Positions 9,054-17,701 of a stretch of DNA of 64,000 nucleotides are shown piece after piece (the stretch's first letter is position 1; each line of letters starts with the position of its first letter). The notes under the pieces are model-generated. The model saw nothing but the letters and a program-made list of their open reading frames with translations. It had not been told where the DNA came from and made no database searches. The DNA lies in assembly GCA_043721915.1 (NCBI GenBank), contig JAYSPV010000005.1, positions 87,598 to 151,597 of the forward strand, given 5' to 3'. Both the position numbers and the translations under genes were made by a program. This DNA comes from UBA668 sp043721915 (GTDB lineage: Bacteria > Actinomycetota > Acidimicrobiia > Acidimicrobiales > Ilumatobacteraceae).

Positions 9054-10186
9054 ACCGGCTGCGGTTCGCGTCGACGTTCGCCGACCGGGGCTGCCGTCGA
9101 GGCAGCACCTTCGTCGTCGCCGTCGTCGTCCAGGCCCCGATGACGGCGGTACGACCGGCGGGCAAGCACACCGAGAATCACGACGAGGAGGCCGATCAGG
9201 ATGCTCAACGGCGGGGCGAAGGTGATGTCGTCACCGGAGCCCAACCCGACAGCGCCGCCCTGCGCTCCCTCGGGGACGACCTCCACGGTGGTGAACGACA
9301 GGAACGAAGCCGGTACATCCTTCACCGCCACCGATCGAGTGACGGACTGGCCGGGCAAGAGCTCAGGCACGCTCTCCAACGTGATCGTCTGGTCGCCGAG
9401 CCCGAATGGACCGCCGATCGTCATCGACGCTGTGCCACCCATGCGAACATTGCCACGGTTCTCGATCGTGTAGCTCACAGTCGCCGAGCCATCCAGGGGG
9501 TTCAGTGCGTGGTCGTACGTCGTGTCGACGTCGGCCACCGCGAGTTCCGGAAACAGGCTGCCGCTGACTCGGATGTACATGCGGGTGCCGGTGCGTCGGT
9601 CGAGGGTGACGGCGCCGCCTTCGGGCCCGGTACCGAGTGCTTCGCTGGAGGCGAGGATCGCGCCGGCGTGGTCGCCAGGATCGGCGTCGATCGGCACGGT
9701 GATCGTGATCGGCATGGTCACCTGTTTGCAGGCAGGCACGGTGATGATCTCTTGCGGCAGGCTCACCCACGAGCCGGCGTCAGTCGGCGGCTTGTCACCC
9801 GACAACAGGTCGAACTGGCCATCGGCGTTGTTGAAGGCGTCGGTGGCATACACGCGGAAGGTGAGTGGGACGGTGCCGAAGTTGAACAGGGTGACGGCGT
9901 CTTCGAACACCGCTCCCTGGTCGAGCTCATAGCTGAGCTCCGGGCGTTGGCCCGCCTCGTCCGAGTCCAGCGAGCCGGCGGGCGAGAGTGCCCAACTCTC
10001 GATGATCTCGCTGCCGATTTCAACGGGTGTGCACTCCGCAGCGGTGGACGGCGGATCGACGGGCGGCGCAGCCTCAGGTGCAGCCGTCGCGGCCGCTGCA
10101 ACGCCGGCGCCGAAGGGGGCGATGGGTGCGAGAACGGCCACCAGCGCAGTGGTGGCCAGGAGAGCGGAGCGACGCCAGGTGTTCAT
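9050..10186 (-). CDS. DUF916-like (WxL-interacting, peptidoglycan-binding) surface protein
   Basis: A 378-residue exported protein with signal peptide LLATTALVAVLAPIAPFGAG, a domain resembling DUF916 (WxL-protein peptidoglycan domain) and a second beta-sandwich, ending in a membrane helix (LSILIGLLVVILGVLA) and an acidic/basic tail. Diagnostic stretches are FRVYATDAFNNADGQFDL, TITVPIDADPGDHAGAIL, DRRTGTRMYIRVSG and SYTIENRGNVRMGG. In Firmicutes this family bridges WxL proteins and the wall; actinobacterial copies occur without WxL partners. The ATG at 10184-10186 has GAAGG upstream. It is the first gene of a two-gene unit at the end of the Pst surface locus. Confidence 0.75.
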   Translation of the reverse strand: MNTWRRSALLATTALVAVLAPIAPFGAGVAAAATAAPEAAPPVDPPSTAAECTPVEIGSEIIESWALSPAGSLDSDEAGQRPELSYELDQGAVFEDAVTLFNFGTVPLTFRVYATDAFNNADGQFDLLSGDKPPTDAGSWVSLPQEIITVPACKQVTMPITITVPIDADPGDHAGAILASSEALGTGPEGGAVTLDRRTGTRMYIRVSGSLFPELAVADVDTTYDHALNPLDGSATVSYTIENRGNVRMGGTASMTIGGPFGLGDQTITLESVPELLPGQSVTRSVAVKDVPASFLSFTTVEVVPEGAQGGAVGLGSGDDITFAPPLSILIGLLVVILGVLARRSYRRHRGLDDDGDDEGAASTAAPVGERRREPQPV

Positions 10187-10292
10187 GAGTGGTGGTGCCT
10201 TCGAGGTGAAACGCCGGAGGTGGTGCAGGCCGACCGAAGCCGACCCACACCACCACACGGTGTTGGTTGATAACTGAGTTACACCGTCAACA

Positions 10293-12092
10293 TCAGACGA
10301 CGGTGAAGGTGAGCGTCCCGTTGTAGGTACCCGCACGTGCGGACACCGGGATCAGCAGCTTCAGGCGGGCATCGAACGAGGCGATGCCCAGGCCAGTGCC
10401 GGCAGCAGTGGCTGCCAATGCCTTGGGTGTGGCGAGGCCGGCAGCGGTGGTCGGCAGCACAGTGGCACCGGCGACAGCCGTCTGGTTGTAACCGGCGACG
10501 GTCAGGTCCGAGTCGTCGGTGACGACCGGGGTCCAACCGAGGTAGTTGCCACTGAACGAGTCGCCGAGGCCGACATTGGTGAAGTTGCTCATCGTGCCGT
10601 TGACCGTCCAACCAGTGTCGGTGTCACGGGTGTCCGAGACGGTGACCTGGTTGATACGACCGGTTGCGGCGTAGTACTGACCGGCAAGGCTGCCGGTGGT
10701 GACGTACTGCGCCGTACCCAGATCCACGCCACAACGGGTGGGGTAGTTCGGGCTGGCCGGGCTCGGATAGTTGGCGAACTGCGGGTCGAGCCCGCCGCCA
10801 ACCGTCAGTGTCGGGGCGGTACCCACCTGGTCGGTCGAAGCCGGCAAGGCAGCGAGATCGGCGAATCCGGGGGATGCCAGATCGATGGGCAGTGCGCCGT
10901 AGACGCCGCAACGCTGGGTCAGCACCAAGGCGCCAGCCGGGCGAACCACGGTGACGTCCTGGATGATCACCTGAGCAGCGTTCGGCGTTGCCGAGATGCT
11001 GGCCGAGGTGCCCACGTAGATGCCGGCGTGGTTCGGGGTCACCGTGAACGTGTACAGGGTGCCCGGGGTGCCGTTGACGACGAAGCTCGTCGCACCAGCG
11101 GCGGCAGTGAACGGCGACCCGGTGATACCGGTCGTCGGGCTGACGGCGATGGTGTAGCCGGTCGGTGCGACGCCGGTCGGCGTCACCCAGGTCAGCGTCA
11201 CGTTGCCAGTGCCGGGGGTGCCGGCGAGGCTGGTGACGGCCGCACGGGGCAGCGGGTTGGGCGTGCCGTTGACCGTGTTCGACGCCGCGCTGTTGCCGAC
11301 GCTGTTCGTGGCGACCACGGTAACGGCGTACTGCGTGCCGTTGACGAGGCCGGTCAGGCCGAACGTGGTTGCACCGGCCGCGAGCGACAGGGTCACCGTT
11401 GCGCCGGCCGTCGGGACTGCCGTCACCGTGTAACCGGTGGTGGCGGGCACCGACGCGGCCGCTGTGAACGTACCGTTGAGGGTCTGATCACCAGCGGTGA
11501 GCGTGCCACCGAGCACCGGCGCCGCTGGCACCACACCGAAGGCGTAGTTGAACGTCGTCGCCGTGCTGTTGCTGATGGTGATCGGCGTGACCCAGAAACG
11601 CTCGGTGTTGGTGACACCGGCGGTGACCAGCGTGCAGGCGTAGCCGATGTTGTAGGCGCCGTTCGCCACCGGCATCGTGTTGTTCGCAAAGCTCAGCGAC
11701 GCCGGGAGAGGCGTCAACAAGCCGGTGGTGACCGCCGTGGTGGTCGCGTTGAGCGCCGAACCGCCGAAGGTGTACAGCGGCGAGGAGTAGGCACCACCCT
11801 GCGAGATCGGGCCACTCAGGTTGTAGGTGAGTGTGGCCGGGTCGACGCTGGCTGCAACCATGAAGGTCCTCCAGCGGTACTGGCCGGTCGCCGAGTCGCC
11901 CGGGCACACAGCGCCGGATGGCGGTGCGAACGAGAAGGACGACGTGTTGGTACCGGTCAGCGGTGACAGGGTGCCGGCACCGGCCGCAGCCGTTCCCGGT
12001 GGCAGCGCCTGGGCGCTGCTGGTGACCAGGGCGAGCGAGGCGACGGCGATTGCCGCGACGCCTGCTGCGACCTGTGTGAGGGTTTTACGCAT
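10293..12092 (-). CDS. Secreted protein: CxGDS domain plus fibronectin-III-like domains
   Basis: A 599-residue exported protein starting MRKTLTQVAAG with a clear signal peptide ending about ALA (residue 30). Residues about 40-195 form a domain shared with two nearby genes (AVCPGDSATGQYRWRTFMV, then NGAYNIGYACT and ERFWVTPITIS). Two fibronectin-III-like repeats follow (TGYTVTAVPTAGATVTLSL; NVTLTWVTPTGVAPTGYTI), then a C-terminal region with DTGWTVNGTMSNFTNVGLGD that resembles adhesin or spore-coat-like beta domains. There is no C-terminal anchor, so it is probably released or held by partners. The start ATG at 12090-12092 is preceded by GAAAGG. No enzymatic motif is visible. Confidence 0.75.
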   Translation of the reverse strand: MRKTLTQVAAGVAAIAVASLALVTSSAQALPPGTAAAGAGTLSPLTGTNTSSFSFAPPSGAVCPGDSATGQYRWRTFMVAASVDPATLTYNLSGPISQGGAYSSPLYTFGGSALNATTTAVTTGLLTPLPASLSFANNTMPVANGAYNIGYACTLVTAGVTNTERFWVTPITISNSTATTFNYAFGVVPAAPVLGGTLTAGDQTLNGTFTAAASVPATTGYTVTAVPTAGATVTLSLAAGATTFGLTGLVNGTQYAVTVVATNSVGNSAASNTVNGTPNPLPRAAVTSLAGTPGTGNVTLTWVTPTGVAPTGYTIAVSPTTGITGSPFTAAAGATSFVVNGTPGTLYTFTVTPNHAGIYVGTSASISATPNAAQVIIQDVTVVRPAGALVLTQRCGVYGALPIDLASPGFADLAALPASTDQVGTAPTLTVGGGLDPQFANYPSPASPNYPTRCGVDLGTAQYVTTGSLAGQYYAATGRINQVTVSDTRDTDTGWTVNGTMSNFTNVGLGDSFSGNYLGWTPVVTDDSDLTVAGYNQTAVAGATVLPTTAAGLATPKALAATAAGTGLGIASFDARLKLLIPVSARAGTYNGTLTFTVV

Positions 12093-12158
12093 GAGTGTGG
12101 ATGCCTTTCGAGAGGGGTTGTGTGTTCGACGGGTGTTCGGTGAAGTGGTGTGCACTGA

Positions 12159-13379
12159 TCAGGCGTTGGTCTGGCCGCTGCGCAGCGGGCCGGTCATGCT
12201 GGTGCTGCCGCAGCTGGCCCCGAGTGAGAGGTAGCCGAACTGCTGGATGATCGTGGTCGACGAGCACACGCCCGAGGTGGTGCCAATGAACAGCGTCTTC
12301 AGGTCGTTGTTGCCACCACCGGTCACGAAGGCTGTCGGCAGCACGTTGTAGACATCGCGACCGAAGATCGTGCTGCCGTAGAAGGTCGTCGACGGGGTGA
12401 GGTTCGGGGCAACCGTGCCGACGGTGACCGGGTTGCCCAGGTCGACGCCGGCGCCGTTGTTGCTGATCGAGCCGAGGCCCACGTTGAAAGTGGCCGGGTT
12501 GCCGATGGCGACGCCGTTCGACTTGGCGATGAAGTTCGCCGCCGAGAACCCGATGACCACCTGTACTCCCGGTGTGGCGGTGTTCGCGAGGTCGCCCTTG
12601 GCCTTGAGGCCAGCAGCGTCGTGCTCCTGCACGCGGCCGGTTCCGCCGAGGTTGTTGCACGTCGTGGTGGCGGCGTTCTCGGTGGCCGAGGCTGCGTGCA
12701 CGGTGTTCCAGAAGGTGAAGGTACCCGAACCTGTCTGGATACCGCAGGGGATGATGGTCACGTTCTCGGTGCCGTTGCTCGCGACGATCGAACCGTTGGT
12801 GTAGAGGCTGGTCAGCTGCGGTCGGGTGAGGGAGGTGACCGGGCCACCGGCGCCACCGGCGCGGTAGTACGCGAAGCTCGCGGCGTCACGGCCGAACGGG
12901 ATGAACGTCATGTCCGTCGCCGTGGCGTTCGAGGTAGCCGACGACGAGCGTGCGAAGTCCACCAGACCGCTGACGTCGGTGATGCCACCGCACTCAGCGG
13001 CACCCCAGCCCGTCCCATCCATCGATCGGCTCAGCGAACGAAGACCGTTGGTCGAGCCGTTCGGACGCAGGAAGGTCGGGCCACCCACCTTCGGGGTGAT
13101 GCAGTTGTCGGAGACGCCGGTGCCGATGTTGGTGGCGTTGAACGAGATCAGCTGGCGCTGACCCGATGCCACCGAGCTCTGCGCGGGGGTGAAGTTGAAG
13201 CCGTTGGCGTGCCCCGACAGGGCGTTCATGACGTCCTGCGTGGTGTCGGAACCGGTACCGACGAACGCTGTCAGCTGCTTGGGATCGGCCGAGGCCGAAC
13301 CGCCGCTGAATGAGGCGCCGAGAGCGGCGGTGAGGGCGACTGCGAGAGCGAGTCGCTTCGTGGTGGATGTGTGCAACAT
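12159..13379 (-). CDS. PstS-family-like secreted substrate-binding protein
   Basis: A 406-residue exported protein: signal peptide LALAVALTAALGASFSGGSASA, then FVGTGSDTTQDVMNALSG, which looks like the N-terminal ligand loop of PBP type-2 (PstS-like) proteins. Later come VDFARSSSA and the DMTFIPFGRDAASFAYYR block typical of such proteins, and a C-terminal part with GYLSLGASCG. Length and order match a phosphate-type binding protein, but no residue-level check of the phosphate site was possible. There is no lipobox or membrane anchor, unlike the other two binding proteins in this locus. It lies downstream of pstB with its own likely promoter region holding a 16-bp inverted repeat. The start ATG at 13377-13379 is chosen at the signal peptide. 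Confidence 0.72.
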   Translation of the reverse strand: MLHTSTTKRLALAVALTAALGASFSGGSASADPKQLTAFVGTGSDTTQDVMNALSGHANGFNFTPAQSSVASGQRQLISFNATNIGTGVSDNCITPKVGGPTFLRPNGSTNGLRSLSRSMDGTGWGAAECGGITDVSGLVDFARSSSATSNATATDMTFIPFGRDAASFAYYRAGGAGGPVTSLTRPQLTSLYTNGSIVASNGTENVTIIPCGIQTGSGTFTFWNTVHAASATENAATTTCNNLGGTGRVQEHDAAGLKAKGDLANTATPGVQVVIGFSAANFIAKSNGVAIGNPATFNVGLGSISNNGAGVDLGNPVTVGTVAPNLTPSTTFYGSTIFGRDVYNVLPTAFVTGGGNNDLKTLFIGTTSGVCSSTTIIQQFGYLSLGASCGSTSMTGPLRSGQTNA

Positions 13380-13465
13380 GGTTTTCAGTGGTTCCCTTCG
13401 GGTGGCGTGCCGCCCGGTTTCCGTCCGGGCAGGAGGCACTGTGGCAGGCCAACCTGACGCCAACT

Positions 13466-13517
13466 TGGCCGCCAGATGAACGCTGAACGTTTCGTCCGAT
13501 GGTTCATCTGGCGGCCA
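13466..13517. promoter_or_regulatory. Perfect 16-bp inverted repeat between pstB and a binding-protein gene
   Basis: TGGCCGCCAGATGAAC (13466-13481) is repeated as its exact reverse complement at 13502-13517, separated by 20 bases. There is no T-run on the minus strand after it. The arms hold GTTCATC, and the minus strand also shows GTTCAGC directly followed by GTTCATC, reminiscent of GTTCACC half-sites. It sits just downstream of pstB and about 90 bp upstream of the next gene, so it could be a transcription terminator, an mRNA-stabilising hairpin or an operator. Confidence 0.5.
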
Positions 13518-13525
13518 TCTGGCAG

Positions 13526-14923
<1,398 letters not shown>

Positions 14924-14981
14924 CAGAACTCACTCCTCTTCGCGCCACGAACGGACGCATCGGCACCACGGGTGTGCACGG

Positions 14982-15965
14982 TCACAACAGATTCGGTAGC
15001 AGACGGGCGACCTCGCCCGACGTCGAAAGCCCCACGAGCAGGAGCGCAGGCAGGAAGACGACCCATGCCTGCGCATGTCCCCAGCGATGCCATGCCCAGA
15101 CGGCAGCGATGGAGAGCAGGATCAGCGCCTGCAACCAGAAGGCGAGCACCCAGAGCGTGCGCGTGTCGGCCGCCATCAACCGATCTTCCGCAAGCAGCGC
15201 GCCGGCGGTGTAAAGGCGGGATGCACCGAGGACAGCGCCCTTCGCCAACTCGGCGTCCACCCGGATCACGCCCTCCGGGAGAAAGGCGCGCCCACCGGCG
15301 GTCACCAGCGTGAGCCGTCCGACGCCGGACGCCGCCGCTGCGGGTGCCGGGTCACCCTCCAGGCGAACGCCGAGCACCGTGTACTCGAACGTGCCCTGGC
15401 CGGTGGTGACCTTGATCGTGTCGCCTGCTCGCAGCGACGCGATCTCCTCGAACGGCCCGCCGAACGAGGCACGCCGACCGAACACCACGCTCGTGCCGAT
15501 CTGGCCGGGCAACGGTGTGTCACGTCGGTGGCCGGGGCCGTCGAACAACACACTGGCGCTCGTGCCTTCGCCGACCACCTGCGCCACATCGAGACGCGGG
15601 ATCTCGAGGTAGGCGACCGGGGTGCCGGCAGCGAGTTCTTTCCCGTCGCGATCGGTGGGCCCGATCGCGGCGGTGCCCTTCGCCAGATCCTCGCGGAACT
15701 GGTCGAACACCCGACCCTGGGCTGCCGACTGCTGCAGCGAGCTGACGAGCACCAGCTGCAGCAACAGCGTGCCCGCGATCACAAGGACCAGCACCAATGC
15801 GGCACGGATCAGCTGCAGGCGCGGCGTCAGCGGCGGTGCGTCGCGTCGCTCTACGCGCTCACCTCCACGCCGGAAGCGGCTGCGATCGGTCGACGCATCC
15901 GATGCACTCTCCGTCGAGGTTGCCGGGGCCGCCACCGAACGGCTCAAGGTGGCTGTCGCCGTCAT
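14982..15965 (-). CDS. Sortase-fold membrane protein lacking catalytic His and Cys (pseudo-sortase)
   Basis: A 327-residue protein: cytoplasmic N-terminus, membrane helix (LVLVLVIAGTLLLQLVLV), a sortase-like beta-barrel and two C-terminal membrane helices. The core aligns by eye with class E/F sortases: AYLEIPRLDVAQVVGEGT, FDGPGHRRDTPLPGQIGT, then VVFGRRASFGGPFEEI and GRLTLVTAGGRAFLPEG. In active enzymes these last two read A-G-H-R and T-L-T/V-T-C. Here the His is Arg and the Cys is Ala (codon GCC), so transpeptidation should be impossible. It starts with an ATG overlapping the stop of an LTATG-tailed protein, suggesting a scaffolding or binding role for that protein. Confidence 0.8.
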   Translation of the reverse strand: MTATATLSRSVAAPATSTESASDASTDRSRFRRGGERVERRDAPPLTPRLQLIRAALVLVLVIAGTLLLQLVLVSSLQQSAAQGRVFDQFREDLAKGTAAIGPTDRDGKELAAGTPVAYLEIPRLDVAQVVGEGTSASVLFDGPGHRRDTPLPGQIGTSVVFGRRASFGGPFEEIASLRAGDTIKVTTGQGTFEYTVLGVRLEGDPAPAAAASGVGRLTLVTAGGRAFLPEGVIRVDAELAKGAVLGASRLYTAGALLAEDRLMAADTRTLWVLAFWLQALILLSIAAVWAWHRWGHAQAWVVFLPALLLVGLSTSGEVARLLPNLL

Positions 15966-16936
15966 CGCGAGTCGGGCAGGACCCGAAGCGGTCGACCGAG
16001 CAGGATCGCCATCCGCCCGAACACCAGCAGCAGCACCGCCCACAACACGATCGGCAGCGGCGAACCGCCGGTCGCCGTCAGTTGGCCGCCACCGGAGCCC
16101 GATCGGACGGTGGTGTTCGTGCCCGAGCCCGAACCGAGCAGCGTCGTGGAGGTCGCACCGGCAACCGTCGTCGAGGTTGTGGTCGTGCCACCGGCCACCG
16201 TGGTCGACGTTGTCGTCGAGCCACCGGCGACGGTGGTCGTCGTCGCAGTGGTGGTGGTGGTGGTGGCGGTCGTCGTGGTCGCTGCGACGACGGGGACGGC
16301 CCACGTCAACGCGGACGGCACGTCGTTCGCGGCCGCGAGCACGGTCAGCTTCGTGTTCCAGTACTTGTCCAACTCGGTGCCTGCGCTCTTGGTGCACGCG
16401 AACCCGACGTTGTACGTACCGGCTGGCAAGAACGTCGTGCCGCCGGAGTCAACCCATGCGAATGAGAGGATGGGAAGACCGGTCAGCAGACCCGTATTGA
16501 CTGCCGTCGTCTTGTTCACCCACGACGAGCCTGCGCTGGTGAACAGCGGCTGACGGAAGCTGGCACCCGAGCCCAACGGAACAGGCCCGGTCAATCCGAA
16601 CGTGAGCGTGTTGGGGTTGACAGTCTCGGGAACCATGTAGGACTGCACCCGATAGCCCCCGGTTGCGGAGTCGCCGGTGCAGGCCGCGCCTACAGGGACT
16701 GCCAGCGCAAACGCGGTCGCACTGCCGCCGGAAGTGAGCGGATTGCCTGCGGTCGGGCTGCCGGGCGGAACGACGATCTGAACCGCACCGGCATCGGTCG
16801 CTGCGACGGCGACTGAGCCCCCCGGGCTGAAGGACGTGACAGCGACGACCAGCATGGTGACCGAGAGTGCCGTACCGGCGCGAGCCAATTGCTGCGCGTA
16901 CCGCCGGCCGCGAGATGGATACGAAGGCGTGTTCAT
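15962..16936 (-). CDS. Surface protein: CxGDS domain, Thr-rich stalk, sorting-like C-terminus
   Basis: A 324-residue exported protein. After a signal peptide (TALSVTMLVVAVTSFSPGG), residues about 65-215 hold the same domain as the genes at 10293 and 16933: AACTGDSATGGYRVQSYMV, AGTYNVGFACT, DKYWNTKLTV. A low-complexity Thr/Val/Gly stalk follows (repeats of STTTSTTVAGG type), then LTATGGSPLP, a hydrophobic helix and a basic end, a layout like an LPXTG sorting signal but with Thr in place of Pro. It overlaps the pseudo-sortase gene downstream and its own start overlaps the stop of the paralogue upstream (both 4 bp). It is probably a wall-spanning or membrane-tethered surface protein of unknown function. 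Confidence 0.72.
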   Translation of the reverse strand: MNTPSYPSRGRRYAQQLARAGTALSVTMLVVAVTSFSPGGSVAVAATDAGAVQIVVPPGSPTAGNPLTSGGSATAFALAVPVGAACTGDSATGGYRVQSYMVPETVNPNTLTFGLTGPVPLGSGASFRQPLFTSAGSSWVNKTTAVNTGLLTGLPILSFAWVDSGGTTFLPAGTYNVGFACTKSAGTELDKYWNTKLTVLAAANDVPSALTWAVPVVAATTTTATTTTTTATTTTVAGGSTTTSTTVAGGTTTTSTTVAGATSTTLLGSGSGTNTTVRSGSGGGQLTATGGSPLPIVLWAVLLLVFGRMAILLGRPLRVLPDSR

Positions 16937-17700
16937 GGCGTCTCCTTGGGAGATGACGGGGTTCGATGGGCGGTGCGTTTCCGGCGAAGGAGCCAGAGAG
17001 CGGTGGCGACAAGAACGAGCACGACCAGGCCGAACCAGACGGGCACACCGTCGTCCGCCGGTTCTGGCGCTTGCTCGGGCGCACCCGAGAGGCGCCAGCG
17101 GAACTGGTCAGGGTCGGCTGCCACCGACGCCGACACGATGATCTCGGCATCCCAGTACTTGTCCGTGGCCCCGAAGTAGGTGCACGCCACGCCGACGCGA
17201 TAACTCCCGATAGGGAGTGACTCACCTGCGACCACGGCGAAGCTGAAGGCCTCGGCTGCTTCGATCCTGCCTGGCTGGCCCGCAGCGGCATTCGCCGGGG
17301 TCAGGATGTTGGCGAACGAACTCGCGGCGAAGTCGGCGCCGAACAGCGCGTGCTGGTCGGTGCCTTCGGGGCCGATCACGCCGTACTTGAGTGCGCCGAT
17401 GTCAGTGTCCGCTGGGACCATGAAGCTCTGGACACGCCACTGATCGTGGAAGCTGTCACCGGGGCAGCTGGCGCCTTGCGGTAGCCGGACCACGAAGGCG
17501 GTGTTGCCATCACCGCGATCAGCGGGTCGTGAAAGATCGTCTGCGTTGGCCAACGTGATGTCGCCGGCGTCAACCGGTACGACCGTCGTCGCCCAGACCA
17601 CCGGCCCGGAGAGCAGCCAGGCGACGAATGCGAGCGCGGCGAACAGAACAGCGGGCCACCGGCGCCGACCTTCGGTCGAAGGAGTCAATCGAGTCCGCAT
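16933..17700 (-). CDS. Membrane-anchored CxGDS-domain protein
   Basis: A 255-residue protein, third member of a local family. The signal peptide VLFAALAFVAWLLSGPVVWA is followed by the shared domain: ASCPGDSFHDQWRVQSFMV, GSYRVGVACTYFGATDKYW, DAEIIVSAS. A short Pro/Glu linker leads to one membrane helix (VWFGLVVLVLVATALWLL) and a basic tail RRKRTAHR. It therefore sits outside the membrane, held by its C-terminus. Three cysteines of the domain are conserved between the paralogues (CxGDS and ACT), so a disulfide is likely. It starts 1 bp after the large binding-protein gene and overlaps the next gene by 4 bp. Function unknown. Confidence 0.7.
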   Translation of the reverse strand: MRTRLTPSTEGRRRWPAVLFAALAFVAWLLSGPVVWATTVVPVDAGDITLANADDLSRPADRGDGNTAFVVRLPQGASCPGDSFHDQWRVQSFMVPADTDIGALKYGVIGPEGTDQHALFGADFAASSFANILTPANAAAGQPGRIEAAEAFSFAVVAGESLPIGSYRVGVACTYFGATDKYWDAEIIVSASVAADPDQFRWRLSGAPEQAPEPADDGVPVWFGLVVLVLVATALWLLRRKRTAHRTPSSPKETP

Positions 17701-17701
17701 T

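Noticed and set aside
15962..16553. His/Asp-rich open frames antisense to or upstream of the pseudo-sortase (for example with runs of HHHHHH)
   Set aside because: They arise from the Thr-codon repeats of the Thr-rich stalk read in other frames, not from a metal-binding protein.
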